Source of the DNA: F23-D06 sp045132055
GTDB taxonomy: Bacteria; Bacteroidota; Bacteroidia; Bacteroidales; WCHB1-69
DNA: 64,000 bases
NCBI GenBank assembly: GCA_045132055.1
Contig: JBGURP010000055.1
Coordinates: 62,001 to 126,000, forward strand
Direction: 5' to 3'
Shown: piece after piece, positions 42,467 to 50,631 of the stretch
How positions within the stretch are numbered: position 1 is the first letter of the stretch
How the letters are laid out: each line of letters starts with the position of its first letter
Made by a program: the position numbers and the translations under genes
The notes under the pieces: generated by a model
What the model was told of the DNA's origin: nothing
Databases searched by the model: none
The model's input: only the letters and a program-made list of their open reading frames with translations

Positions 42467-43324
42467 ATGAAAATCATTGACGGTAAGGCATGTGCCCAGC
42501 AGATTAAAGACCAAATCACCAAAGAGGTTGAAATGATTAAGGCCATCGGCTTTCGCGTGCCCAAGCTGGCCATTCTTCTTGTGGGCAATCGGTCTGACAG
42601 TCTTTCCTACGTGCGCAGCAAGGAGAAAACCTGCAAATCGTTGGGTATGGATTGCGACACTTATCTGTTGCCCGCTACCACTTCTGAAAGGGAGATTCTG
42701 GATCTCATCGACCGATTGAACAATGATCGTACCGTTGATGCCATCTTGATACAACTGCCGTTGCCAGATCATTTTGACAGTGCCAAGATTCTGGATTTCA
42801 TTGATTATAAAAAAGATGCAGACGGTCTGCACCTCATGAACGTAGGTTTGTTGCACTTAGGCGAACCCTACGTGATGCCCTGCACGCCGAAAGGCATTAT
42901 CTCGTTGCTGGAGACCAACAACATTGAGGTTGCCGGCAAGCACGCGGTGGTCATCGGGCGCAGTCAGCTGGTAGGCGAACCCACGGCCCAGTTGCTCATC
43001 CGCCAGAATGCTACCGTTACGCTTTGCCATTCCCACACGCAGCATTTGTCAGACATCACGCGCATTGGCGACATCATTATCACCGCTGCTGGTCATCCTA
43101 ACCTGCTGAAGCCCGAAGATTTCAAAGAGGGGGCCATCCTGATAGATGTGGCCATCAACCGCACCGACGAAGGTTTGGAGGGTGATGTGTATAGCCCGCG
43201 CACGCGTGAGGCGCTGGAGAAACGATTGAGCGCGGCCACGCCCGTGCCTGGCGGCGTAGGCCCCATGACCATCGCCATGCTCATGCAGAACGTGCTGGAT
43301 ATGTACAAAATTAAGAATGCGTAA
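42467..43324 (+). CDS. folD: Bifunctional methylenetetrahydrofolate dehydrogenase/cyclohydrolase
   Basis: Interconverts 5,10-methylene-THF and 10-formyl-THF in one-carbon metabolism. The 285-residue product has YVRSKEKTCKSLGMD (catalytic Lys in SKEKTC) and the signature VDAILIQLPLPDH. It also has DGLHLMNVG, PCTPKGIISLL and the NADP motif VVIGRSQLVGEP. The C-terminal TPVPGGVGPMTIAMLM is the second family signature. Length is normal. It has its own promoter and a hairpin right after the stop (43331), which lies between convergent genes. Confidence 0.95.
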   Translation: MKIIDGKACAQQIKDQITKEVEMIKAIGFRVPKLAILLVGNRSDSLSYVRSKEKTCKSLGMDCDTYLLPATTSEREILDLIDRLNNDRTVDAILIQLPLPDHFDSAKILDFIDYKKDADGLHLMNVGLLHLGEPYVMPCTPKGIISLLETNNIEVAGKHAVVIGRSQLVGEPTAQLLIRQNATVTLCHSHTQHLSDITRIGDIIITAAGHPNLLKPEDFKEGAILIDVAINRTDEGLEGDVYSPRTREALEKRLSAATPVPGGVGPMTIAMLMQNVLDMYKIKNA

Positions 43325-43330
43325 TGATAT

Positions 43331-43358
43331 GTAGGGGCGAGTGATTATTCGCCCCAAC
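43331..43358. terminator. Palindromic hairpin after folD
   Basis: GTAGGGGCGA...TCGCCCCAAC, stem GGGGCGA/TCGCCCC, 6 bp after the folD stop. Probably a bidirectional terminator between convergent genes, and a divergent member of the post-stop hairpin family. Confidence 0.65.
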
Positions 43359-43364
43359 CACGTA

Positions 43365-44648
43365 TTACCGCGCGTAATAATCAATCACCTCTTCCAATGT
43401 TTTCTTGCACACCGGACAAAAATCATTGTACCGGATCTGGTGCATGGTGCAATGTTGTGCAGGACGATAGACACCTTTTGCAACGTAGCCGCCGCCTTCG
43501 TACACGCCCAATTGGTCATATTCCGGGGTTCCCTTGCCCGTGACGGGCGTGGGAATCGGCGTGTTTTCATCCAACATATTCTTCCATTTCGAATCGAAAT
43601 CCACCAACGTAGTAAGGTTGGGTTCCACAGGTTCTATACCGGCAGGATAGAAGTCTTGCACAGACACTTCTGAAGTGTAATATTCGTCTGCTAGACCGCC
43701 GATGAGGTGCCCCATTTCGTGCACAATCACATAGTCAGGATATTGACCGTGGTTGTAAACCGTGCAGTAGAAATTGTAAATGCCTCCGCCACCGTATTTT
43801 TCACTGTTACAGATAATTACAATGGCATCAAAAGGTGCGTCATCAGCTACATCATACAAATGCCAAACACCCAGACACATCAGATAGCGGTCCAAATCCA
43901 AGGCGTTGTATGCAGTGTTCACAAGTGTTTTCTTGAAGATATTATTCTGCGGTTGCGTAATACCCGAATCTTCCGAATATCCTTTGATAGCACGGATGTT
44001 CACCTTCTTCTTCATCTCCTTATAGGGTGAGCAGTTCATCACGTAGGAGGCGAAGCGTTTCATGTCTTTCTTCAGCAGTTTGGCGTCGCTTTTGGCATAA
44101 CCGTCGGGGATGAAAAGAATGTCGATGGCCTTGTCGGGCGTGTTGCCGATGTGCAGATTCATCGTAGGATAATTTTTCACCAGCGGCTTTGTCGGGGTCG
44201 TTTTCGGATTAAAATAGCTTTCAGAAAGCACGGTTCCCACACGTTTGCGGTCGTAAGAAGTGAATTTCAGTTTTACGGTGTTCTTGGGGAATGGCACGTT
44301 CACCGACTCCTCCATGGAAGCAATTTCGGTTTCGCCCCTTTCGGTGGTGCGGTACTCGGTAAACAGGCATGAGTAGCTGCGGCTGTAGAGCAGTTTGTTG
44401 GACACGGAGTCGAACAGCTCCACCACAATGTCGCCGTACATGTCGGGCTCAATCAGGAACTGGCGCGTGCCGTTCCAAGTGCCACCGGCCGTGAAATGGT
44501 CGATTTTCAACGCCTCCTGCGTTAAATTGCCGATGTGAAGATAGTTCACCCGCAGGTTCTTGTTTTCAAAATATTGATCAAAATGCTGTGCAAATGTTAT
44601 TCCCAAGCAAAAAAAGAGGGTGAAAAGGGTGAAGAATAATTTTTTCAT
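43365..44648 (-). CDS. Secreted M64-family (IgA-type) metallopeptidase
   Basis: A 427-residue exported zinc peptidase. A signal peptide (1-20, ending ITFA-Q) is followed by an N-terminal M64 beta domain (about 22-150). The catalytic domain starts near 165 (IDILFIPDGYAKSDAKLLKKD), then VNIRAIKGYSEDSGI and the zinc motif HEMGH (310-314) in VIVHEMGHLIGGLADEYY, with Asp321 downstream as a candidate third ligand. Gut Bacteroidales and Clostridium ramosum have members that include an IgA1 protease, but the substrate here is not known. Expressed alone; no -7 box was recognised. Confidence 0.88.
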   Translation of the reverse strand: MKKLFFTLFTLFFCLGITFAQHFDQYFENKNLRVNYLHIGNLTQEALKIDHFTAGGTWNGTRQFLIEPDMYGDIVVELFDSVSNKLLYSRSYSCLFTEYRTTERGETEIASMEESVNVPFPKNTVKLKFTSYDRKRVGTVLSESYFNPKTTPTKPLVKNYPTMNLHIGNTPDKAIDILFIPDGYAKSDAKLLKKDMKRFASYVMNCSPYKEMKKKVNIRAIKGYSEDSGITQPQNNIFKKTLVNTAYNALDLDRYLMCLGVWHLYDVADDAPFDAIVIICNSEKYGGGGIYNFYCTVYNHGQYPDYVIVHEMGHLIGGLADEYYTSEVSVQDFYPAGIEPVEPNLTTLVDFDSKWKNMLDENTPIPTPVTGKGTPEYDQLGVYEGGGYVAKGVYRPAQHCTMHQIRYNDFCPVCKKTLEEVIDYYAR

Positions 44649-44680
44649 TTCTTAAAAGGGTTATGTTTCAATTTTTTTTC

Positions 44681-44688
44681 TATTTTTG
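44681..44688 (+). promoter_or_regulatory. -7 promoter box of tRNA-Thr
   Basis: TATTTTTG, 13 nt before the tRNA. Confidence 0.6.
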
Positions 44689-44701
44689 CGGCCTCAAAAA
44701 A

Positions 44702-44774
<73 letters not shown>

Positions 44775-44780
44775 CCGTCA

Positions 44781-44806
44781 AGGGGCATGAAAGTGCCCCT
44801 TTTTTA
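44781..44806 (+). terminator. Terminator of tRNA-Thr
   Basis: Stem AGGGGCA/TGCCCCT with a short loop followed by six T. Confidence 0.85.
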
Positions 44807-44863
44807 TTGCCATTTATTCGTCATATTTTGGCGACAAAAATACGAAAAACTCCGTTTGTGCAC

Positions 44864-46234
44864 ATGAGTCTCACTTTTCGCCCCATACAAATTGAAGATC
44901 AGGCCGTGTTCCGGCAGCACTTGCAGGACTGCGGGCGCGTGTGCGATCATGTCTTCGCCAATCTCTTCTGCTGGCGGGAGTATTATGGCAACCAGTGGGC
45001 CGCGTGCGCCGACCGGCTGATAATTCGTTCACAGTCCGCTGCAAGTCACAGTTTGCCTAAATACATGATTTATCCTAACATCCACACCTCATCCCTGCCG
45101 CAAATTCTCGAGCAGATTGGCAAAGATGCAGGAGAAGACGGATATATCTTGTTGCAACTTTCTGAAAAAGAGCAGCAAACGCTTGAGCAACTTTATCCCG
45201 ATGGTTTTCTGTACGACAATCTCCGTTTCAGAGCGGATTATCTGTATGAAACTCGTGCCTTTCAGACTTTCAGCGGGCGGAAATTGGCCGCCAAGCGCAA
45301 TCATGTCAACAAGTTCAAGTCGCTGTATTCATATCATTACGAGCCGCTTATGCCCAAACATTTCGATGCGTGTCTGCAACTGCTGCGCCAATGGCGTGAG
45401 CATTACACGGGCGACGCAACGCATTTGAATATGGAAGAAATAGCCATTCGTCGTTTTTTGGACCATTTTGAGGAATTCGGGTTGTTTGGCGGAGCGTTGT
45501 TTGTGGAGGAGAATCTCGTGGCGTTTACGCTAGGGTCGCCCATCAACAGCCATACCTTCGATATTCATGTGGAGAAGGCTGACGCGCAATATGAGGGCGT
45601 TTTCCCGATGATCAGCCAGCAGTTTGCGCAGCATTTGCCGACACAATATACCCATATCAACCGGGAGGAGGATTTGGGTTTGCCCGGTTTGCGGCAGTCG
45701 AAGCTGTCATACCAGCCGTTGCAATTGGTGGAGAAGCGCACCGCCCGGCTGGCCGACGATGATTTGCGCGGCATTGTGCGGTTGTGGCAGGCATGTTTCC
45801 ATGACGAAATGGAGTTTGTACATACCTGTTTGTCGCGATACTATGACAGCCGCCATATATTCACGCGCAAAGTGGACGGGCGTGTGATTGCTGTTTGTCT
45901 GCTCATCCCGTGCGCGTGCGAAGTGGGGCGGGTTGGCTATTTGTATGGCATTGCGACGGAGGAGGCGTACCGCCGGCAGGGGTTAGCGGGCGAGGTGATA
46001 CGCGAGGCGATAGGGTATGCGCGGGCGTGCGCCATGGACGCCGTGGTGCTGATCCCGGAGAATGAGGATTTGCGGAGATATTATGAAAAGTTTGGCTTCT
46101 TGGCGCACGCCCTGCCCGTGAGGTTCACCAACGACTGCGACTTGGGCACGGGCGATGTCACGCGCGACCTGGCCTCTGTCCTATGGCTGAACAAGGCGCA
46201 CCCGGAAGTCGAGGCGCTGACGCTGACGGCTTAA
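44864..46234 (+). CDS. DUF2156 and GNAT acetyltransferase fusion
   Basis: A 456-residue cytosolic protein with two acyltransferase-fold halves. The N-terminal half (about 1-290) matches DUF2156: LTFRPIQIEDQAVFRQHL, FANLFCWREYYGNQWA, GRKLAAKRNHVNKFKSLYSYHYEP and THINREEDLGLPGLRQSKLSY, related to the C-terminal domain of aminoacyl-phosphatidylglycerol synthases. The C-terminal half (about 300-445) is a GNAT domain with the acetyl-CoA loop YGIATEEAYRRQGLAGEVI and LIPENEDLRRYYEKFGF. This fusion is typical of Bacteroidota; the substrate is unknown. ATG 44864 is used because the longer start lies in the tRNA terminator. Confidence 0.85.
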   Translation: MSLTFRPIQIEDQAVFRQHLQDCGRVCDHVFANLFCWREYYGNQWAACADRLIIRSQSAASHSLPKYMIYPNIHTSSLPQILEQIGKDAGEDGYILLQLSEKEQQTLEQLYPDGFLYDNLRFRADYLYETRAFQTFSGRKLAAKRNHVNKFKSLYSYHYEPLMPKHFDACLQLLRQWREHYTGDATHLNMEEIAIRRFLDHFEEFGLFGGALFVEENLVAFTLGSPINSHTFDIHVEKADAQYEGVFPMISQQFAQHLPTQYTHINREEDLGLPGLRQSKLSYQPLQLVEKRTARLADDDLRGIVRLWQACFHDEMEFVHTCLSRYYDSRHIFTRKVDGRVIAVCLLIPCACEVGRVGYLYGIATEEAYRRQGLAGEVIREAIGYARACAMDAVVLIPENEDLRRYYEKFGFLAHALPVRFTNDCDLGTGDVTRDLASVLWLNKAHPEVEALTLTA

Positions 46235-46271
46235 TCCACCACCATTTTGCTAAACAACACACGGTCTAACA

Positions 46272-46481
46272 TCACCAGAGAACCTTTTCATAGCGTCGGT
46301 CAAGAGCAGTCCTGATTTTGCCGATGAATTCATCCACAGACATTGTATCTGTACCAGATGAAATCATGCCATTACCAATGCTTGCAGCACTCTCATCAGA
46401 ATGTGCAATTGTATATGTTGCAACTGGCTCTTCCGCTGTAAATTCTAATTGCTCTTTAATTTTGTATTTTTCAGGTTTCAT
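46272..46481 (-). CDS. Small 69-residue protein, unknown
   Basis: An acidic soluble peptide (KIKEQLEFTAEEPVATYTIA at the start; a C-terminal helix SVDEFIGKIRTALDRRYEKVLW) with no signal peptide, membrane segment or recognised family. I chose ATG 46481 over an upstream in-frame start at 46529, since the -7 box at 46509 would put transcription start downstream of the longer one. It lies just before the inverted-repeat element. Confidence 0.55.
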   Translation of the reverse strand: MKPEKYKIKEQLEFTAEEPVATYTIAHSDESAASIGNGMISSGTDTMSVDEFIGKIRTALDRRYEKVLW

Positions 46482-46508
46482 AATGTATGTATGTTTATGT
46501 TTCCGCTG

Positions 46509-46516
46509 CAAAAGTA
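46509..46516 (-). promoter_or_regulatory. -7 promoter box of the 69-residue gene
   Basis: Minus-strand TACTTTTG, 27 nt before the chosen ATG; this decides the start. Confidence 0.5.
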
Positions 46517-46640
46517 CGCATTTTTTCATACGGCATCGTTACTCTTTTTGTTGTAACGCTATTTTAGGACGAGACAATTTGTGAACAGTCAAGGGGCGTG
46601 GCCGTGGGGCTGCGCCCTTTTGGGATGAGTGGGTTAATGG

Positions 46641-47077
46641 TGGAGGTTCCGCCAGCAAAGCTGGCGGAATGGTGAGGGCTCAGCGGTGCGTTTGTGGTAT
46701 TTCGCGGCGGGTTGGTTCAGTGCCTCGGCGCATGTGTGTCGCGCACCGCGACCCAACGCACAGACCATCCCGCACCCAGGGGTTGACACCCCTGGTTATC
46801 GCTCACACCCTGCACGGGAGTGCAGGGTTGCGCATCGGGCGGCCTCTCCGAGGCATACGGCATCATAGCCACAGACCTGCTGCAAGAGCTGAGTCCTGAA
46901 GAGAGACCTCCCATTGGTAGCCTCACACGGCAGTGTGAGGTACCGGCGATGCAGCGCATGGCCAATCGCGGCGCGGGAGTCGCGTGCACCGAAGCATAAT
47001 GTTTGCCCGCCGCGAAACGCCCATCATTATCCACCAACCCACTACCATTCCGCGCGACATGTCGCGCGGAACCTCCA
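46641..47077. repeat. 437-bp element with nested terminal inverted repeats
   Basis: Ends in perfect 12-bp inverted repeats TGGAGGTTCCGC / GCGGAACCTCCA. Each end is itself a hairpin: left TTCCGCCAGC-aaa-GCTGGCGGAA (46647-46669), right the 24-bp palindrome 47048-47071. Inner inverted modules TTTCGCGGCGGG (46700-46711) and CCCGCCGCGAAA (47006-47017) are each followed by a GC(T/C)TCGG(T/C)GCA core. Between them lie hairpins 46776-46795, 46808-46827 and 46921-46940. No convincing gene lies inside. The structure resembles a MITE or composite REP element, richer in GC than its surroundings. Confidence 0.8.
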
Positions 47078-47135
47078 ACACTGCATTTTAATAAGCCCGA
47101 AAGCAGTCGAGACCAACTATCGCGATTGTAGAAGC

Positions 47136-48107
47136 TTACGCAAAAAACTTTGCCTTCACCTCATTCCAAACCTCATCAGGAAGCTTGGCGCCGATGTGCT
47201 CGATGACTCTTCCGGCCAAGTAGGCGGCCAGCTCGCCCGCTTTCTCAGGGGTGTAGTCGTTCATCAAGCCATACAAGAAGCCAGAGGCGTATATGTCTCC
47301 TGCGCCGGTGCTGTCCACGGCTTTCACCGGAATCACACCCACCTGCGTGACTTTGCCGTTCATCTTGATGTAGGAACCCTCCTTGCCGACTTTCACGATG
47401 GCCACAGGGCAGTATTCCGACAACACTTCCAATGCCTCCCGGCCCTCTTTGCCCGTAAAGGCCTTGGCTTCTTCCTCGTTGGCAAAGATAATGTCCACAT
47501 AGTCCGTCAACAACATCTTCACGAAGTCGTAGTTGGCCTCGATGATGTTGTAGCTGGCCATGTCCATGGAGATTTTCAGACCTTTTTCTTTGGCGATTTG
47601 GCATACTTTCAGGATAAGATCATGATTGAAGATGAGATAACCTTCCACATGGATGCAGTCGTACTGGTCAAACACCTTGGGGTCAAGTTCATCGGGGGTC
47701 ATCATGGCGGCAGCGCCGAGGTAGGTGGCGAAGGTGCGCTCGACATCCTGCGAGATGAAGGTGGTGGCGATGCCCGTATCCACATCCGACTCGATCATGT
47801 GCGGGGTCACGTGGAAACGCTCCATCTCGCGGCGGAAGAAGTCGCCCATCTCGTCGCGGCCAATTTTGCCAATGTAGCCCGCCGGAGCACCCAAACGCGC
47901 CAACCCGTGTATTGTGTTGGAGGTGGAGCCGCCCGTGGCACACGACTGTTTCATATTCTTGATCCGTTCGTGCAGCTCTTTCTTCCGCTCCGCATCAATC
48001 ATCACCATGCCGCCCTTGTCCAAGCCATTTTGTTTCAATATCTCATCATTGTCAATATTCAACAAAACATCCACTAAGGCGTTTCCGATTCCTAATATCT
48101 TTTTCAT
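47136..48107 (-). CDS. PfkB-family sugar/nucleoside kinase (adenosine-kinase-like)
   Basis: A 323-residue ribokinase-fold enzyme that phosphorylates a sugar or nucleoside with ATP. It has ILGIGNALVDVLL at the N-terminus, the glycine-rich GGSTSNTIHGLARLGAPAGYIGKIGRDEMG (about 59-88) and FANEEEAKAF. The anion-hole/catalytic motif is DSTGAGD (265-271), with Asp271 the base. The family pattern is closest to adenosine kinases of Bacteroidota, but substrate is not settled. Last gene of the leftward mlaE-mlaF-cvpA-sufE operon (19 bp after sufE). It ends 59 bp from the inverted-repeat element. Confidence 0.88.
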   Translation of the reverse strand: MKKILGIGNALVDVLLNIDNDEILKQNGLDKGGMVMIDAERKKELHERIKNMKQSCATGGSTSNTIHGLARLGAPAGYIGKIGRDEMGDFFRREMERFHVTPHMIESDVDTGIATTFISQDVERTFATYLGAAAMMTPDELDPKVFDQYDCIHVEGYLIFNHDLILKVCQIAKEKGLKISMDMASYNIIEANYDFVKMLLTDYVDIIFANEEEAKAFTGKEGREALEVLSEYCPVAIVKVGKEGSYIKMNGKVTQVGVIPVKAVDSTGAGDIYASGFLYGLMNDYTPEKAGELAAYLAGRVIEHIGAKLPDEVWNEVKAKFFA

Positions 48108-48126
48108 ATACTCTCTTTTTTGAAAA

Positions 48127-48552
48127 TTAACACTCTTTTGCTTTGAATGCCACTGCGTACAATTTGATTTGCTTGATCATGGAGGCCAGACCATTGGAGC
48201 GGGTGGGGGAAAGATGCTCTTTCAGCCCAATGGCGTCCAAGTAATGGAGGTCGTTGTCGATGATTTCCTGTGGCGTCCGCTCCGATAAAACTCTAATTAG
48301 TAGATTTACAATGCCTTTTGTGATAATGGCATCGCTGTCAGCGGTAAAGAATACCTTGCCATCCCGATAGTCGGCATGTAGCCACACCTGCGACTGGCAC
48401 CCGTCAATCAGAAATTCCGGAGTCTTGTATTGCTCGTCAATCATGGGTAGCTCCTTGCCAAGCTCTATGATGTAGTTGTATTTGTCCATCCAGTCATCAA
48501 ATAGCTCAAATTCTTCTATCAGAGCCTCTTCCACTTCTTTCATTGTTGCCAT
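48127..48552 (-). CDS. sufE: Cysteine desulfuration protein SufE
   Basis: Accepts sulfur from cysteine desulfurase SufS for iron-sulfur cluster assembly. The 141-residue product has the SufE fold with the sulfur-accepting cysteine in FLIDGCQSQVWL (Cys52), followed by KVFFTADSDAIITKGIVNLLIRVLS and a C-terminal SPTRSNGLASMI. sufS and the sufBCD genes are not in this window. Second-last gene in the mla operon, an unusual partnership that probably reflects shared transcription rather than shared function. Confidence 0.93.
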   Translation of the reverse strand: MATMKEVEEALIEEFELFDDWMDKYNYIIELGKELPMIDEQYKTPEFLIDGCQSQVWLHADYRDGKVFFTADSDAIITKGIVNLLIRVLSERTPQEIIDNDLHYLDAIGLKEHLSPTRSNGLASMIKQIKLYAVAFKAKEC

Positions 48553-48564
48553 AACAGTATTTTT

Positions 48565-49062
48565 TTATTTTTGTGTATCTTCTTGATTTTCAACATGTAT
48601 GATTTTCTCCCACTCCAAAGCATGCGGGACGATGGGGTTAATATATTCGAAAACTAACGATTTTTCTTTGGTTTCTTTCTTGATGATGATTTCGTGCGGG
48701 TCAATCATATCAATCAGATAGAAAAGGACGCTGAAGACCAGAATCACCTTGCCCGCTCCGAAAAGCAAGCCAAAAATATGGTCCACCGCTCCGGGAATCA
48801 CCAGTTTCACAATCTTACACATCATTTTTCCAGCCAAATGCACCAAAAACAGAACGATAAAAAACGTTAATGTGAAAGATATTTGTTTTGCAAAGGGCAT
48901 GTCGGGTAGCCAAAGTGCAATTGAATCTGAAAAACGATAGGCGGCCCAAACACCGAGGATTAGTGCCAAAATGGAGGTCAGCTCGTAAATGAGGCCCTTA
49001 CGGAATCCCAAAAAGGCAAACCAACAGAGCGGAATCAGCACAATATAGTCGAGTAGGATCAT
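48565..49062 (-). CDS. CvpA-family membrane protein
   Basis: A 165-residue inner-membrane protein with about four hydrophobic segments. It shows the CvpA pattern YIVLIPLCWFAFLGFRKGLIYELTSI at the N-terminus and GAVDHIFGLLFGAGKVILVFSVLFYL near 93-118. CvpA proteins are linked to colicin V production in E. coli and to envelope homeostasis elsewhere; the molecular role is unclear. Operon gene between mlaF (4 bp) and sufE (12 bp). Confidence 0.85.
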   Translation of the reverse strand: MILLDYIVLIPLCWFAFLGFRKGLIYELTSILALILGVWAAYRFSDSIALWLPDMPFAKQISFTLTFFIVLFLVHLAGKMMCKIVKLVIPGAVDHIFGLLFGAGKVILVFSVLFYLIDMIDPHEIIIKKETKEKSLVFEYINPIVPHALEWEKIIHVENQEDTQK

Positions 49063-49065
49063 AAA

Positions 49066-49818
49066 TTACAGGGATTGTCTGATTCTTTGGGTTAGCGGTT
49101 GGGCATAGATGAAATCGTTGAGTTCTTTGCTGTCGGAGGTCAGCACATTGTCCTTGTTGCCGCGCCAAGCCAGATGTCCTTCGTAGATGAAGGAGATGGT
49201 TTCTCCGATGGTGATGACGGAGTTGAGGTCGTGGGTGTTCACCACCGTGGTGATGCCGAACTCGTGGGTGATATCAGTAATCAGTTCATCGATAACGAGC
49301 GAAGTCTTCGGGTCGAGGCCAGAGTTGGGCTCGTCGCAGAACAGGTACTTCGGGTTGCAGGCGATGGCGCGCGCGATGGCGGCACGCTTCTTCATACCGC
49401 CACTCAATTCGGCTGGATAAAGATTGTTCACATTGTGAAGATCCACTCGTTCCAAACAGAAGTTAACCCGATCCAACTTTTCCTTGTCCGTCATATTGGT
49501 GAACATATCCAGCGGAAACCCCACATTTTCCTGTATGGTCATGGAGTCAAACAATGCGGAGCCTTGGAACACCATGCCCATCTCGGCGCGGAGCAGCTGC
49601 TGTTCTGCAGTGCCCATGTGGTGGAAATCGCGGTTGTTGTAGAGTACCACGCCCTCCTCAGGGGAGTGCAATCCCACCAGACATTTCATCAGCACGGTCT
49701 TGCCCGATCCAGAACGCCCGATAATCAGGTTCACCTTACCTTCCAAAAAAGAGGTGTTGATGTCAAACAAAACCTGTTTGTCACCAAAATATTTCGATAT
49801 ATTGTTTAATACTATCAT
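49066..49818 (-). CDS. mlaF: ABC transporter ATPase, MlaF-like
   Basis: ATPase of the Mla-type lipid transporter that moves phospholipids between the membranes. The 250-residue product has Walker A GRSGSGKT (34-41), signature LSGG (138-141), Walker B YLFCDEP (Asp162, Glu163) and a switch His in VNTHDL. It is paired with the permease gene ending 1 bp before its start. The substrate-binding MCE protein MlaD, usually adjacent, is not here. Confidence 0.9.
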   Translation of the reverse strand: MIVLNNISKYFGDKQVLFDINTSFLEGKVNLIIGRSGSGKTVLMKCLVGLHSPEEGVVLYNNRDFHHMGTAEQQLLRAEMGMVFQGSALFDSMTIQENVGFPLDMFTNMTDKEKLDRVNFCLERVDLHNVNNLYPAELSGGMKKRAAIARAIACNPKYLFCDEPNSGLDPKTSLVIDELITDITHEFGITTVVNTHDLNSVITIGETISFIYEGHLAWRGNKDNVLTSDSKELNDFIYAQPLTQRIRQSL

Positions 49819-49819
49819 A

Positions 49820-50563
49820 TTACAACATTATTTGGGTGACCAACACGTTCAAAATCAAAATAATGACACTGGAAACCACTATTCCTTGGGTATTTGCTAT
49901 ACCCAATTCCAATGCGCCACCATCAATTTTGTACCCATAAAATGAGGCTACTGATGACATGACAAAAGCGAAAATAAATGTTTTCACTATGGCGTAAACC
50001 ACATCATATACCCGGAAAAACGAGATGAGTCCGTCCAAAAAATCGTATGTGGAGACGCACCCTGTTATGGCTACGGTGATGTAACTGCCGACCAAAGCGA
50101 AAAAAATACTGAAAATAATCAGGATGGGATTTACAATAAGAGAGGCCACAATCTTGGGCAACACTAGGTAGGATGCCGGATTGATACCCATAACTTCCAG
50201 GGCATCAATCTGTTCTGTTACCCGCATACTTCCTATTTCCGCCGTGATACGGGATCCAAGGTTGCCTACCAAGAGCAAACTGATGATAGTGGGACACACT
50301 TCCATCACGATAGAGGTGCGTGTGATAAAACCGACGGTCCAAGTTGGGACCCAGCTGCTCTCAATCTGCATGGCCGTCTGGGTGGTAATAACGCTTCCTA
50401 TGCCAATGGAGACGATGCTCACAATCAGCATGGAGCCGATGCCCATAGCATCCATCTCAAAGACTAATTTCTTGAAGAAGATGCTCCATTTGTCAGGTTT
50501 GGAGAACACCTTTTTCAGGAAAATAAAATAATCGCCGATAGTGATAAATAAATGCTCTATCAT
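49820..50563 (-). CDS. mlaE: MlaE-family lipid ABC permease
   Basis: A 247-residue inner-membrane permease with about five or six hydrophobic segments. It has the family signature RITAEIGSMRVTEQIDALEVMGINPASYLVLPKIVA (about 129-164) and a C-terminal TQGIVVSSVIILILNVLVTQIML. It works with the adjacent MlaF. First gene of the leftward operon; its promoter box faces that of the SAM-hydrolase gene. Confidence 0.92.
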   Translation of the reverse strand: MIEHLFITIGDYFIFLKKVFSKPDKWSIFFKKLVFEMDAMGIGSMLIVSIVSIGIGSVITTQTAMQIESSWVPTWTVGFITRTSIVMEVCPTIISLLLVGNLGSRITAEIGSMRVTEQIDALEVMGINPASYLVLPKIVASLIVNPILIIFSIFFALVGSYITVAITGCVSTYDFLDGLISFFRVYDVVYAIVKTFIFAFVMSSVASFYGYKIDGGALELGIANTQGIVVSSVIILILNVLVTQIML

Positions 50564-50583
50564 TATGCCGTGTTAAGATGGTG

Positions 50584-50591
50584 CAAAAATA
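50584..50591 (-). promoter_or_regulatory. -7 promoter box of the mlaE operon
   Basis: Minus-strand TATTTTTG, 20 nt before the mlaE ATG and only 12 bp from the divergent plus-strand box at 50604. Confidence 0.6.
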
Positions 50592-50603
50592 CACCTTTTT
50601 TTG

Positions 50604-50611
50604 TACTTTTG
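50604..50611 (+). promoter_or_regulatory. -7 promoter box of the SAM-hydrolase/nitrilase pair
   Basis: TACTTTTG, 20 nt before ATG 50632. It overlaps the region where the divergent mlaE promoter must bind. Confidence 0.6.
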
Positions 50612-50631
50612 CGCCTGCAAAACCAACTAGC

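Noticed and set aside
46669..46899. Open frames inside the 46.6-47.1 kb element
   Set aside because: Composition follows the hairpin repeats in every frame; no start signal or domain.
46914..48077. A 387-codon open frame on the plus strand across the inverted-repeat element and the kinase gene
   Set aside because: It is antisense to the DSTGAGD kinase and begins inside the repeat element.
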